The notes under the pieces are model-generated. The model saw only the letters and a program-made list of their open reading frames with translations. It ran no database searches and was not told the DNA's origin. From the NCBI RefSeq assembly GCF_009193325.2, contig NZ_CP059856.1, forward strand, positions 4,340,001 to 4,404,000: a stretch of 64,000 nucleotides of DNA, in the 5' to 3' direction. Source of the stretch: Bacteroides zhangwenhongii. GTDB lineage: Bacteria > Bacteroidota > Bacteroidia > Bacteroidales > Bacteroidaceae. Each line of letters starts with the position of its first letter. Position 1 is the first letter of the stretch. Positions 52,068-59,694 of this stretch are shown here, piece by piece. Position numbers and translations under genes: made by a program.

Positions 52068-53141
52068 ATGGAAAATAGAAAAGCGACAGAAGCCGGGCAG
52101 GGTGTTACCATACAGAAAGAGGATTTCGCAGCCCTTTGGAAAACCATTCATTTAAAGGTAACGGACACTTACGAAGTGCCGCCCGAAATACTCTGGGTGA
52201 ACGGCTCTACCATTGGCACGCTGGGTAATTTCAGCGCATCCACGGGTAAAGCCAAGAGCAAAAAGACATTCAACATCTCCGCTATCGTTGCGGCAGCGTT
52301 GAAGAATGACGAGGTACTGAAGTATTCGGCATACCTGCCACCGAACAAGCGGAAAATCCTCTATGTAGATACCGAGCAGAGCAAATACCATTGCCATAAG
52401 GTCATGGAGCGTATTTTACGGCTTGCCGGACTACCTACCGACAAGGACAGGGACGATTTTGTTTTCATCGTGCTAAGAGAGCAGACCCCCGACAAGCGGA
52501 AACAGATTATCGGCTATATGCTTGAAAATATGCCCGATGTGGGGTTGCTCATCATTGACGGAATCCGTGACTTGATGTACGACATCAACAGTCCCAGCGA
52601 ATCAACCGACCTAATCAACCTTTTGATGCGCTGGTCAAGCGGATATAACCTGCATATCCATACTGTTCTACATTTGAATAAGGGGGATGACAACACAAGG
52701 GGGCATATCGGCACGGAACTGAACAACAAGGCTGAAACCGTCCTGCAAATCACGAAAAGCCGGCAGGACGGCAACATAAGCGAGGTAAAGGCAATGCACA
52801 TACGTGACCGGGAGTTTGACCCGTTCGCATTCCGTATCAATGACAACGCTTTACCCGAAATCGTGGATGATTATGTATTCCAACAACCTAAGCAGGACAG
52901 GAATTTTCCGCTTACGGAACTGACTGAACAGCAACACCGGGAAGCGTTGGAGAACGGTTTCGGCAAGCAGGTGGTACAAGGCTATTCCAATGTCATAGCG
53001 GCATTGAAGCAGGGTTATGCGAGTATCGGCTACGAGCGTGGACGCAATGTCCTTGTGTCACTTAACAAGTTTCTTGTGAACAAGCGCATGATTGTGAAAG
53101 AGGGCAAGGGCTACCGCTATAATCCCGATTTCCATTATTAA
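52068..53141 (+). CDS. RepA-like AAA ATPase / helicase
   Basis: A RecA-fold ATPase of 357 residues of the AAA_25/RepA type found in mobilizable elements. The nucleotide loop reads ASTGKAKSKKTF near residue 57, a variant of the Walker A motif; Walker B is GLLIIDGIRDLM; HTVLHLNKGDDNTRGHIGTEL is the sensor region common to these helicases. The C-terminal 70 residues look like a winged helix (RNVLVSLNKFLVNKRMIVKEG). It probably unwinds the replication start of the excised circle with the primase that follows. Confidence 0.85.
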   Translation: MENRKATEAGQGVTIQKEDFAALWKTIHLKVTDTYEVPPEILWVNGSTIGTLGNFSASTGKAKSKKTFNISAIVAAALKNDEVLKYSAYLPPNKRKILYVDTEQSKYHCHKVMERILRLAGLPTDKDRDDFVFIVLREQTPDKRKQIIGYMLENMPDVGLLIIDGIRDLMYDINSPSESTDLINLLMRWSSGYNLHIHTVLHLNKGDDNTRGHIGTELNNKAETVLQITKSRQDGNISEVKAMHIRDREFDPFAFRINDNALPEIVDDYVFQQPKQDRNFPLTELTEQQHREALENGFGKQVVQGYSNVIAALKQGYASIGYERGRNVLVSLNKFLVNKRMIVKEGKGYRYNPDFHY

Positions 53142-53253
53142 AAGTCCGTTTGGTTTAGTCCGGGTGTATATATAAGAGGAACGGACTTACTATTTCCCTG
53201 TATCGGAACAAGCAGGTTTAGTATGGTACGGGTATATATATAACGGACTAAAC
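53142..53253 (+). repeat. Repeats of AACGGACT: candidate replication origin
   Basis: Between the ATPase and primase genes are AAGTCCGTT (53142-53150) and its inverse AACGGACTT (53180-53188), GTTTAGTCCG (53153-53162) and its inverse CGGACTAAAC (53244-53253), and two stretches of CGGGT followed by TATATATA (near 53161 and 53230). Such iterons with AT-rich alternating segments beside replication genes suggest an origin. Confidence 0.55.
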
Positions 53254-53304
53254 AGGACTGGCGCACTTTTCAACTATTTTTTAATCCCCCAAAAAGAAAA
53301 TGTT

Positions 53305-54270
53305 ATGAATATCGAAGATGTGAAACAAATACCCATCGCAGACTATCTGCACAGTTTAGGCTACTCTCCTGTCAAGCAGCAGGGCAACGGCTTATGGTAC
53401 AAATCACCGTTAAGGGAGGAACACGAACCGTCTTTCAAGGTGAACACTGACCGCAACCTTTGGTATGACTTTGGCGCAGGTAAGGGCGGCAACATCATTG
53501 CACTGGCAAAGGAACTTTATTGCTCCGGCAGCGTGCCATACCTTTTAAACCAGATAGCAGAACAGACACCGCACATCCGTCCGGTCAGTTTTTCTTTTCC
53601 CCAGCGTAGGACAGAACCGAGTTTCCAACATTTGGAAGTCCGTGACTTGACCCATCTGGCATTGCTCCGTTACTTGCAGGGACGAGGTATCAATGTCGAA
53701 CTGGCAAAAAGAGAATGCAAGGAACTCCATTTTATCAATAACGGCAGACCATTCTTTGCTATCGGTTTCCCGAACATGGCAGGAGGTTACGAGGTTCGCA
53801 ATTCCTTTTTTAAGGGTTGCATCGCCCCGAAAGACATCACCCATATACGGCAGCAGGGAGAGCCGAGAGAGAAATGTTTGGTATTCGAGGGTTTTATGGA
53901 CTATCTTTCTTTCCTCACGTTCCGGATGAAGAACTGTCCGACCATGCCCGACCTTGACAGACAGGATTATGTCATACTCAACTCTACTGTCAACGTGCCG
54001 AAAGCCATTGACGTGCTGTACCCGTATGAACGCATCCACTGTATGCTTGACAATGACGAGACGGGGTATAAGGCGACACAGGCTATTGCATTGGAATACT
54101 CCTTCCATGTGCGTGACTTCTCGGGCAATTATAGGGGCTATTCGGACTTGAACGATTACCTGTGCGGCAAGAAGCAGGAACAGAAGAACAGCACCAGCCA
54201 AGTGCAGGAGATAAAGCAGGAAACCGGACAACGTGCCGCCCCAAGACAGAAAAGGGGCAGGGGGATTTAG
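53305..54270 (+). CDS. DnaG-type primase of the element
   Basis: A protein of 321 residues. The N-terminal part resembles a CHC2 zinc-ribbon domain (NGLWYKSPLREEHEPSFKVNTDRNLWYDFGAGKGGNIIALA), but the usual zinc Cys residues are missing. The TOPRIM part has the catalytic Glu in CLVFEGFMDYLSF and the DxD motif in CMLDNDETGYKA. The tail is Lys/Gln-rich. It probably primes replication of the transferred or excised form. It follows the candidate origin. Confidence 0.88.
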   Translation: MNIEDVKQIPIADYLHSLGYSPVKQQGNGLWYKSPLREEHEPSFKVNTDRNLWYDFGAGKGGNIIALAKELYCSGSVPYLLNQIAEQTPHIRPVSFSFPQRRTEPSFQHLEVRDLTHLALLRYLQGRGINVELAKRECKELHFINNGRPFFAIGFPNMAGGYEVRNSFFKGCIAPKDITHIRQQGEPREKCLVFEGFMDYLSFLTFRMKNCPTMPDLDRQDYVILNSTVNVPKAIDVLYPYERIHCMLDNDETGYKATQAIALEYSFHVRDFSGNYRGYSDLNDYLCGKKQEQKNSTSQVQEIKQETGQRAAPRQKRGRGI

Positions 54271-54282
54271 TCCGGCAGGATT

Positions 54283-54380
54283 ACCAACGGCAGGCGGTTT
54301 AATTTGGAGAGCAAGGTTATGTTTCGGTAAACCGAAACTACCTTGCTTTGCTCATCGCAAAGAAAATTTCTCCCGTTGGT
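54283..54380 (+). other. Candidate origin of transfer (oriT)
   Basis: Nested inverted repeats between primase and mobC: an inner hairpin with arms AGCAAGGT-tat-GTTTCGGT (54310-54328) and ACCGAAAC-t-ACCTTGCT (54331-54347), and an outer pair ACCAACGG (54283-54290) with CCGTTGGT (54373-54380). Its place directly upstream of mobC and the relaxase gene fits an oriT; the nick site cannot be read from sequence alone. Confidence 0.6.
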
Positions 54381-54416
54381 CGCAATTTTTAAGACACTAT
54401 TTAAACGTAAAAACTT

Positions 54417-54800
54417 ATGACGAATATAAAGGATAAGCCGGGGGGACGTCCGGCAAAGAAACGGATAGAGAAGCAGCAACGGGTTGTCAGTACGAAACTG
54501 ACCGAGTTGCAGTATTACGCCATCAGAAAGCGAGCCGGAGAAGCCGGGTTGCGTGTCAGTGAGTATGTACGGCAGGCAGTTGTTTCGGCAGAGGTCATAC
54601 CCCGGCTGAACAGGAAGGATGCGGACACCATTCGCAAACTGGCAGGGGAAGCCAACAACATCAACCAGTTGGCGCACCGGGCGAATGCCGGAGGTTTCGC
54701 ACTGGTGGCGGTGGAACTAGTGAAACTGAAAAACAGGATTGTCGAAATTATAAACCAGTTGTCGGATGATTGGAAAAATAAAAAAGGGAAGCGGGTTTAA
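54417..54800 (+). CDS. mobC: MobC-type relaxosome accessory protein
   Basis: A protein of 127 residues. A basic start (GGRPAKKRIEKQQRVV) is followed by the ribbon-helix-helix segment STKLTELQYYAIRKRAGEAGLRVSEYVRQAVVSAEV. The C-terminal part has the MobC hallmark RKLAGEANNINQLAHRANAGG. It is expected to bind oriT next to the nick and help the relaxase. It overlaps the relaxase gene by 35 nt in another frame. Confidence 0.92.
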   Translation: MTNIKDKPGGRPAKKRIEKQQRVVSTKLTELQYYAIRKRAGEAGLRVSEYVRQAVVSAEVIPRLNRKDADTIRKLAGEANNINQLAHRANAGGFALVAVELVKLKNRIVEIINQLSDDWKNKKGKRV

Positions 54801-55692
54801 GGGCTGCGTGAACTATGTGCTTGGCAAGGAACAGGCGGCTTTGCTCCATGCGGAGGGGGTACTAACAGAAAGCCGGGGAGATATAATCCGCAGCTTCTGT
54901 ATGCAGACCGGGATGAATCCCGACTTAAAAAAGCCAGTCGGACATATTGCGCTAAGCTATTCGGCAGTGGATGCGCCCAAATTGACAGACGGGAAGATGA
55001 TACAGCTTGCGCAGGAGTATATGCGTGAAATGAAAATCACCGATACGCAGTATATCATCGTGCGCCATCAAGACCGGGAACACCCACATGTGCATATCGT
55101 ATTCAACCGTATTGACAACAACGGCAAGACCATTTCGGACAGGAACGATATGTACCGTAACGAGCAGGTATGCAAGAAGCTGAAAGCCAAGCACGGGCTT
55201 TATTTCGCTGGTGGAAAAGAACAGGTGAAGCAGCACCGCTTGAAAGAGCTGGACAAATCGAAATACGAGATTTACAACGCTGTAAAGAATGAAATCGGGA
55301 AATCCCGAAACTGGCAGCAGTTACAGGAGCGGTTAGCGGAAAAGGGTATTACTATCCGGTTCAAGTACAAGGGACAGACAGGCGAGATACAAGGCGTTTC
55401 CTTTTCCAAAGGTGAATACACGTTCAAGGGTTCGGAGATAGACCGTAGTTTCAGTTTCTCCAAACTGGATAAATGTTTTGGGGATGTAGGGCAGATGACA
55501 GTCGGAAGCAATAAGCAGACGGTTACCGCACCTGTTCAGAAATCAGTATCAGCACCCGACAAAGCGGATAATTCTTTTATAACAGGTTTAGGCGGTCTGT
55601 TTTCCGGTTTGTCAGCCCCGGCTGATGAAATGCCCGATGATTCCTTTTTGAGAAAGAAGAAGAAAAAAAAGAAAAAACAACTAAAGTTATAA
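54766..55692 (+). CDS. Relaxase (MobA/VirD2 family)
   Basis: Mobilization nuclease of 308 residues that nicks oriT and stays bound to the 5' end through Tyr. Near the start GCVNYVLGKEQA supplies the likely catalytic Tyr 17; the metal-binding histidines lie in RHQDREHPHVHIVFNRID (HPHVH). The C-terminus has an Asp/Ala-rich linker and ends in eight consecutive Lys (FLRKKKKKKKKQ). The size is on the short side for this family. No primase or helicase part is fused. Confidence 0.92.
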   Translation: MIGKIKKGSGFKGCVNYVLGKEQAALLHAEGVLTESRGDIIRSFCMQTGMNPDLKKPVGHIALSYSAVDAPKLTDGKMIQLAQEYMREMKITDTQYIIVRHQDREHPHVHIVFNRIDNNGKTISDRNDMYRNEQVCKKLKAKHGLYFAGGKEQVKQHRLKELDKSKYEIYNAVKNEIGKSRNWQQLQERLAEKGITIRFKYKGQTGEIQGVSFSKGEYTFKGSEIDRSFSFSKLDKCFGDVGQMTVGSNKQTVTAPVQKSVSAPDKADNSFITGLGGLFSGLSAPADEMPDDSFLRKKKKKKKKQLKL

Positions 55693-55696
55693 GCGT

Positions 55697-56416
55697 ATGG
55701 AGGAAAATTTGATTTTAGAGGGGCTTCTCTCAATGGTTACAGAACTGAAAGAGAAGCAGGAAGCACAGGTAACGCCAGCCAGTCGGGGGGAAACTCTCGA
55801 AAGACTGAACGCAATCGAACAGGCATTGTCGGAACTGCACAGTAACCCGGCTGTTCCCGAAAAGGATTTGCAGGCTATCCAAAGCCAGCTTGACGAGATA
55901 AGGAACAGGATGCAAGGTCAGCAGAAACATATCGAGGACACCAAGAAAATAGTATTGGAAACCTACCGTTGTTTCAAGGTAATGATTGATGTTTTGGGCT
56001 CTTGCAAGACGGATAAAGAGGAAGCTACGCCCTTACCGCTCTATCAACGGATTTACAACAAGGTAGCTTCTTGGATTTGTCCGGGATTGTTTCTTTTTTC
56101 GGCAGTGCTGGTTATCTGTTTCGTTTCCATATTCTTGAATGTTCGTTTGGCTGAACGTATGCAGCAGTTGCAGGACAACGATATGAAATACCGCTATTTG
56201 TTGATGCAAGGACAGGCAGACGGAGAAACTTTTGATATGCTGGAAAACAAGTTCAAGTGGCAACGGGATAATGGTTTTATCCGAAGGCTGACCGATTCAG
56301 TGATGGATTTTGAATACCGCATCCAAAAGCAGGCGGAAGCACTGGAACGTGCAAGGCTGTTGAACGAGCAAGCCGAACAATTGAGAAAAGAAGCCGATAA
56401 ACTGGGTAAACTATAA
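55697..56416 (+). CDS. Coiled-coil membrane protein of the mob region
   Basis: A protein of 239 residues: an N-terminal coiled coil (EGLLSMVTELKEKQEAQ, LNAIEQALSELH, LQAIQSQLDEIRNRM), one strong membrane segment at about residues 132-150 (GLFLFSAVLVICFVSIFL), and a second coiled coil at the end (RIQKQAEALERARLLNEQAEQLRKEADKL). It lies 4 bp after the relaxase gene. In position it corresponds to a MobB-type accessory protein that may bring the relaxosome to the membrane, but I do not see sequence proof. Confidence 0.75.
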   Translation: MEENLILEGLLSMVTELKEKQEAQVTPASRGETLERLNAIEQALSELHSNPAVPEKDLQAIQSQLDEIRNRMQGQQKHIEDTKKIVLETYRCFKVMIDVLGSCKTDKEEATPLPLYQRIYNKVASWICPGLFLFSAVLVICFVSIFLNVRLAERMQQLQDNDMKYRYLLMQGQADGETFDMLENKFKWQRDNGFIRRLTDSVMDFEYRIQKQAEALERARLLNEQAEQLRKEADKLGKL

Positions 56417-56519
56417 GCGGAGTAAAGCTGAAGTTATGAACCGTATTCATAACTTCGGCTTATCTAAATTAGTTTGACTTAGATAAAATATTGATGTTGA
56501 AAAGAACAAAAAAATATTT

Positions 56520-56553
56520 TTTGCGAATTTAAATCTGAAAATTGTTATTTTTG
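56520..56553 (+). promoter_or_regulatory. Promoter of the structured RNA
   Basis: TTTG (56520-56523), 22 bp, TATTTTTG (56546-56553): a good Bacteroides promoter, predicting a transcript start near 56560. Confidence 0.7.
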
Positions 56554-56559
56554 CATGGA

Positions 56560-56747
56560 CTTTGATTTATTGAAGTCTATAAATGTATATATTAAAGCGT
56601 TAGCTTTTATTCTTGCTTCTGAAATTTGGCGATTTTAAGTACTGCAATGAATTTAAGTGAACGCCTGCGCTATAGCGTGGGCTTTCCTTATTTGCAGTAC
56701 AGGCTCGCCAAAGTCTCAGAAGCGTAGGGGATGTTCCACGCTTTTTT
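56560..56747 (+). ncRNA. Structured RNA with competing terminator, unknown class
   Basis: Helices on one axis: P1 56615-56622/56716-56723 (GCTTCTGA with TCAGAAGC), P2 56625-56631/56706-56712 (TTTGGCG with CGCCAAA), P3 56639-56647/56692-56700 (GTACTGCAA with TTGCAGTAC), P4 56663-56670/56675-56682 (GCCTGCGC with GCGTGGGC, G-T pairs, TATA loop). A terminator stem (56720-56725/56738-56743 plus GGGG/TTCC) with six T follows. The 3' strand of P1 and the 5' strand of the terminator share 56720-56723, so they exclude each other. It may be a cis-acting attenuator or riboswitch for the next gene, or a free small RNA. Not matched to any class I know. Confidence 0.6.
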
Positions 56748-56766
56748 CATCTTAAAAAATAATATT

Positions 56767-57069
56767 ATGGAAACGAAGAAAAAACAAGTTTTTAATGGAC
56801 AAGAATTGGCTATGTTGTTTCAAGCTTTTTCAAAAAGAATATTTTCCAGACCTCAAAAGGGAGATATTTATTCAAAATCCAATTACTCGGATGATAATAG
56901 TTGTACATTTTATATTAGTTTATCTTATTATGACACGCTGTTGAAAGAATTTCAAAATGCGTATGTGCAAGGAAAGTTTGCGCACAGTAATGCTAATATT
57001 ACATGGGTAAATTTAATGAATAAATTGATTGATGCCTCTAATGTTGTTGATTTTGAGGAAGTGAAGTAA
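56767..57069 (+). CDS. Unknown 100-residue protein behind the structured RNA
   Basis: A soluble protein of 100 residues beginning METKKKQVFNGQELAMLFQAFSKRIF. It has a Ser/Tyr-rich middle (YSKSNYSDDNSCTFYISLSYYD) and a helical end. I do not recognise it. The ATG at 56767 is preferred: an in-frame ATG at 56731 lies inside the terminator hairpin of the preceding RNA. It is AT-rich compared with the mob genes, which suggests separately acquired cargo. The RNA plus small gene order recalls type III toxin-antitoxin modules, but the tandem RNA repeats of those are missing. Confidence 0.65.
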   Translation: METKKKQVFNGQELAMLFQAFSKRIFSRPQKGDIYSKSNYSDDNSCTFYISLSYYDTLLKEFQNAYVQGKFAHSNANITWVNLMNKLIDASNVVDFEEVK

Positions 57070-57082
57070 AATCGATAAGTAA

Positions 57083-57145
57083 ACGTATATAAAAAGAGAA
57101 TAGCTATAAATCAATGATTTATAGCTATTCTCTTTTTATATACGT
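57083..57145. terminator. Perfect 29-bp hairpin
   Basis: The arms 57083-57111 and 57117-57145 are perfectly complementary around a 5-nt loop. An A run within the left arm and a T run within the right arm (CTCTTTTT) make it a likely bidirectional terminator; its length is extreme. It may mark the right end of the element. Confidence 0.8.
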
Positions 57146-57206
57146 CATTGTCCACAATTTTGTGTGATAGAAAACTCCAAGATTTAGTTTTTTTTATTTA
57201 TACAAT

Positions 57207-57681
57207 TTATTGGATAGTCTCGAATTTTATAAGAAGGTTTGTGTTAAATCGAAAACAGAGATATTCGAACAGTGTGAACAGTTATGGCAGTTGGATAACT
57301 GAGAAGTTGTAGTGGCGTGTGCCTATTCATTAAAAAAGTGTTATGAACCGAAAGATTTCTCGGTATGTATTTTATCTGGAAGCATGGATAAAATCGGATA
57401 ATTGTTGGGTACATCAAGATGTTGCAGTAACTCTGATTATCCCTGCTCGAAAGGGTTTGTGTTTTGAAGATATACTTGAGATTACTACAGCTATGCTGTG
57501 CGATCAAGATGAGATGGTGTGAAAAGATTGCGGTTGGATGCTTAAAGTAGTGAGTGAATCACATTGGGATGAAGTTTTTGATTTCGTCGTACACTATAAG
57601 AATGCTATGTCACAAACAACTTTACGCTATGCGATTGAGAAGATACCTACCTATTTGAGAATATATCCTTATAAGGCGTAA
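57207..57681 (+). pseudogene. Decayed DNA alkylation repair (AlkD-like) gene
   Basis: Three reading-frame pieces in order match AlkD-type HEAT-repeat glycosylases. First LLDSLEFYKK...FEQCEQLWQLDN from 57207. After a frame change, EVVVACAYSLKKCYEPKDFSV. Then from about 57360 YVFYLEAWIKSDNCWVHQDVAVTLIIPARKG, and after an in-frame TGA at 57520-57522, GWMLKVVSESHWDEV and TTLRYAIEKIPTYLRIYP to the TAA at 57679. The TGA stands inside the segment that normally reads VQKAxGWML. One frameshift, one nonsense change and a missing N-terminus make it inactive. The rest of the gap 57682-57822 holds only the next promoter. Confidence 0.75.
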
Positions 57682-57740
57682 CAATGCTTGTTATGTTCCA
57701 AAACAATGCTTGGCGTTTTTTACAAAATGCTGTTCTATAA

Positions 57741-57772
57741 TTGGTGTATATATCCGAAATTGTATAATTTTG
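57741..57772 (+). promoter_or_regulatory. Promoter of the DUF6377 regulator gene
   Basis: TTG (57741-57743), 21 bp, TAATTTTG (57765-57772), 50 bp before the start codon. Confidence 0.6.
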
Positions 57773-57822
57773 CAGTATTCTTTTATTAATGTGTTAACCA
57801 TTTCCACGAAAAAACTATCTAT

Positions 57823-59493
57823 ATGGATGCATATTCAATTTTATATTCACTGTATTGTCAAGTTATCAGGTCTGTTTTACTGAGTATGGTGTTTAGCTTT
57901 GTTATTATGCCGGTTGCCGCAGTAACGTCCATGCAAATAGATTCGGTATTATCTGCACTTGATACTGAAATAGACAATCGTCACAGTTACATTGTGGCAA
58001 AGGAAAAGCAGTTGATTCTGCTTAAAAACAAATTGGCTAACCTACCTACTGGAGAATCCCGTTTTGATTTATGTAGTATTCTGTATAGCGAATATCGAAA
58101 TTATCAATTTGATTCAGTGTATGCCTATGCTGACAAGATGTATGATATCGCTATTGAAAACAACAATCAGTCAGAGCTCGTTCTAGCGCATGTGGCTCTC
58201 CTCGACTGTTACACTTCGGTGGGTTTCTTTAAGGAAGCCGCTGAAGTGGATAAGTTGATTAAAGTTACTGCTATTCCCAAAGCGGTTCTGCCACACTATT
58301 ATACCTTAAAAGCACGTATGTTTCAAAATTTGGAGTCGTATGTAGGTCGTGAATCTAAATTGGGGCTTCGTTATGCTCATTCAAGGGAAACGTGTTATGA
58401 TAGTATCTTGTCCCTGACTCCTGTTGGCAGCTATGAGCATGATTATGCAGCTATTGAGAAAAAGGTGATGTGGAAGTATCTACCGAGAGAATCTATTGAT
58501 GAGCGCATCCGACTACTTAGGGTTCACCATTTGAACGATCATGAAAAAGCAATCAACTATTCTATATTGAGTAATACATATAAAGGTGTGGAGCAAGTAG
58601 ATTCTGCAATATATTTTGCTGCCCTTGCAGTAATTTATGATATTCGCTCGTTAACTAGAGAAAATACAGCTGCTAAAGACCTTGCTATATTAATGCAGCA
58701 ACGCGGTGACCTTAGTCGAGCAAGTCGATATATTCATTTAGCTCTTGATGATGCCAAAACCTATAATTCACGAATTCGTCAGATTGAGGTTAATTCTGTA
58801 CTTCCATCAATAGAAAATGCACGTTATGTATGGCTTCGTAATACAAAGACCATGTTAATATATGCCATTTCATTATTTGGGCTGTTGCTTCTTCTTCTGT
58901 TTTTAATGTATGCTAAAATTAGAAGACGTAATAGAAGTTTGTGTGAGTCGAATGCAGCTATTCGTAGTAAAACTGAAGAACTCGATAAATCAAATGAACA
59001 GCTTTCTGAGCTGAACTTGAAACTGAAAGAAGTGAATGAAATCAAGGACCGTTACATTATTGAATCTATCAAAGCCAATCAATATGTAAACGAGGTTGCT
59101 GAGATGAGTAATACCGCCATACGTAAGTTGAATGATAAGAAATATGATGAAGTAAAATATTTGTTGTATGATATGGGGGTTAAAAAGGAATGGCAGCGGC
59201 TGTTTTCAGCTTTTGATAAAGCTTTTATGAAATTGTTTCCTAACTTCGTTGATGAATACAACAAGTTATTTCCAAAAGAATATCAGGTCAGCATCGATAG
59301 TTCTGGAGAATTGTCCACTGAAATAAGAATTTTTGCCCTGATGCGTGTTGGCATTAGTAATCCGACGGATGTGGCTAAATATTTAAATCTGTCTACCAAT
59401 ACGATATATGTATATAAAGCCAAAACCAAAGCTAAAGCACTTGTCCCTAAAGAGGAATTTGATGATTACATTATGGCAATTCCCAAAGTATAA
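57823..59493 (+). CDS. DUF6377-type membrane transcription regulator
   Basis: A protein of 556 residues. An N-terminal signal/membrane segment (about residues 15-35) is followed by a periplasmic TPR-like region (FDSVYAYADKMYDIAIENNNQ, EAAEVDKLIKVTAIPK, GDLSRASRYIHLALDDAK), a second membrane segment (TMLIYAISLFGLLLLLLFLMYAK, near residue 355), a coiled coil, and a C-terminal HTH (ISNPTDVAKYLNLSTNTIYVYKAKTKAKA). The layout matches DUF6377 / SusR-like sensors that stand upstream of SusC/SusD genes and switch them on when a glycan is bound. A terminator separates it from susC. Confidence 0.85.
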   Translation: MDAYSILYSLYCQVIRSVLLSMVFSFVIMPVAAVTSMQIDSVLSALDTEIDNRHSYIVAKEKQLILLKNKLANLPTGESRFDLCSILYSEYRNYQFDSVYAYADKMYDIAIENNNQSELVLAHVALLDCYTSVGFFKEAAEVDKLIKVTAIPKAVLPHYYTLKARMFQNLESYVGRESKLGLRYAHSRETCYDSILSLTPVGSYEHDYAAIEKKVMWKYLPRESIDERIRLLRVHHLNDHEKAINYSILSNTYKGVEQVDSAIYFAALAVIYDIRSLTRENTAAKDLAILMQQRGDLSRASRYIHLALDDAKTYNSRIRQIEVNSVLPSIENARYVWLRNTKTMLIYAISLFGLLLLLLFLMYAKIRRRNRSLCESNAAIRSKTEELDKSNEQLSELNLKLKEVNEIKDRYIIESIKANQYVNEVAEMSNTAIRKLNDKKYDEVKYLLYDMGVKKEWQRLFSAFDKAFMKLFPNFVDEYNKLFPKEYQVSIDSSGELSTEIRIFALMRVGISNPTDVAKYLNLSTNTIYVYKAKTKAKALVPKEEFDDYIMAIPKV

Positions 59494-59557
59494 GGGATAA
59501 AATCAGATTATAGCATTTGAGAAAATCTTTATTTGACCTTAATTATTTCATATCTGT

Positions 59558-59605
59558 AAAATGGGTAATAAGTTGATTATCATCTTATTATCCATTTTGT
59601 TTTTC
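59558..59605 (+). terminator. Terminator after the regulator gene
   Basis: A 15-bp stem (59558-59572 with 59584-59598, one G-T pair) followed by G and five T. Confidence 0.8.
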
Positions 59606-59647
59606 TTAATTATCAGTTTTGTATTTTTATCTTGTATAATTGCATTC

Positions 59648-59655
59648 TATTTTTG
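59648..59655 (+). promoter_or_regulatory. -7 element of the susC-like gene
   Basis: TATTTTTG, a full match, 39 bp before the ATG. I see no clear -33 box, consistent with a promoter that needs the adjacent activator. Confidence 0.5.
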
Positions 59656-59694
59656 TGATAGAATTTTAATCTCAATTAATTTAATATCATATCC

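Larger units (their letters stand above)
50505..57146 (+). mobile_element. Mobilizable element next to tRNA-Leu, no integrase seen
   Basis: The genes run in one direction: unknown protein, excisionase-like HTH, RepA-like ATPase, primase, MobC, relaxase, coiled-coil membrane protein, then an RNA and an unknown gene. This is the core of non-conjugative mobilizable units of Bacteroides (NBU/Tn4555-like), which need a helper conjugative element. The left limit is taken as the tRNA end; the right limit is a guess at the long hairpin 57083-57145. No tyrosine or serine recombinase gene is found between the tRNA and the SusC locus, and I found no copy of the tRNA 3' end downstream. Confidence 0.65.

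Noticed and set aside
56560-56747. Retron msr-msd or group II intron as explanation of the folded RNA
   Set aside because: No reverse transcriptase gene is within reach and no intron domain V-like motif was found.
56560-57069. Type III toxin-antitoxin module
   Set aside because: The RNA has no short tandem repeats and the protein does not resemble ToxN; kept only as a loose analogy.
57244-57507. Open frame of 87 codons on the minus strand in the 57.2-57.5 kb gap
   Set aside because: It is antisense to the recognisable AlkD-like remnant and has no family features.
57520-57522. In-frame TGA read as selenocysteine in the AlkD-like remnant
   Set aside because: There is also a frameshift upstream and no N-terminus; the family has no selenocysteine here and no SECIS-like hairpin was seen after the TGA.
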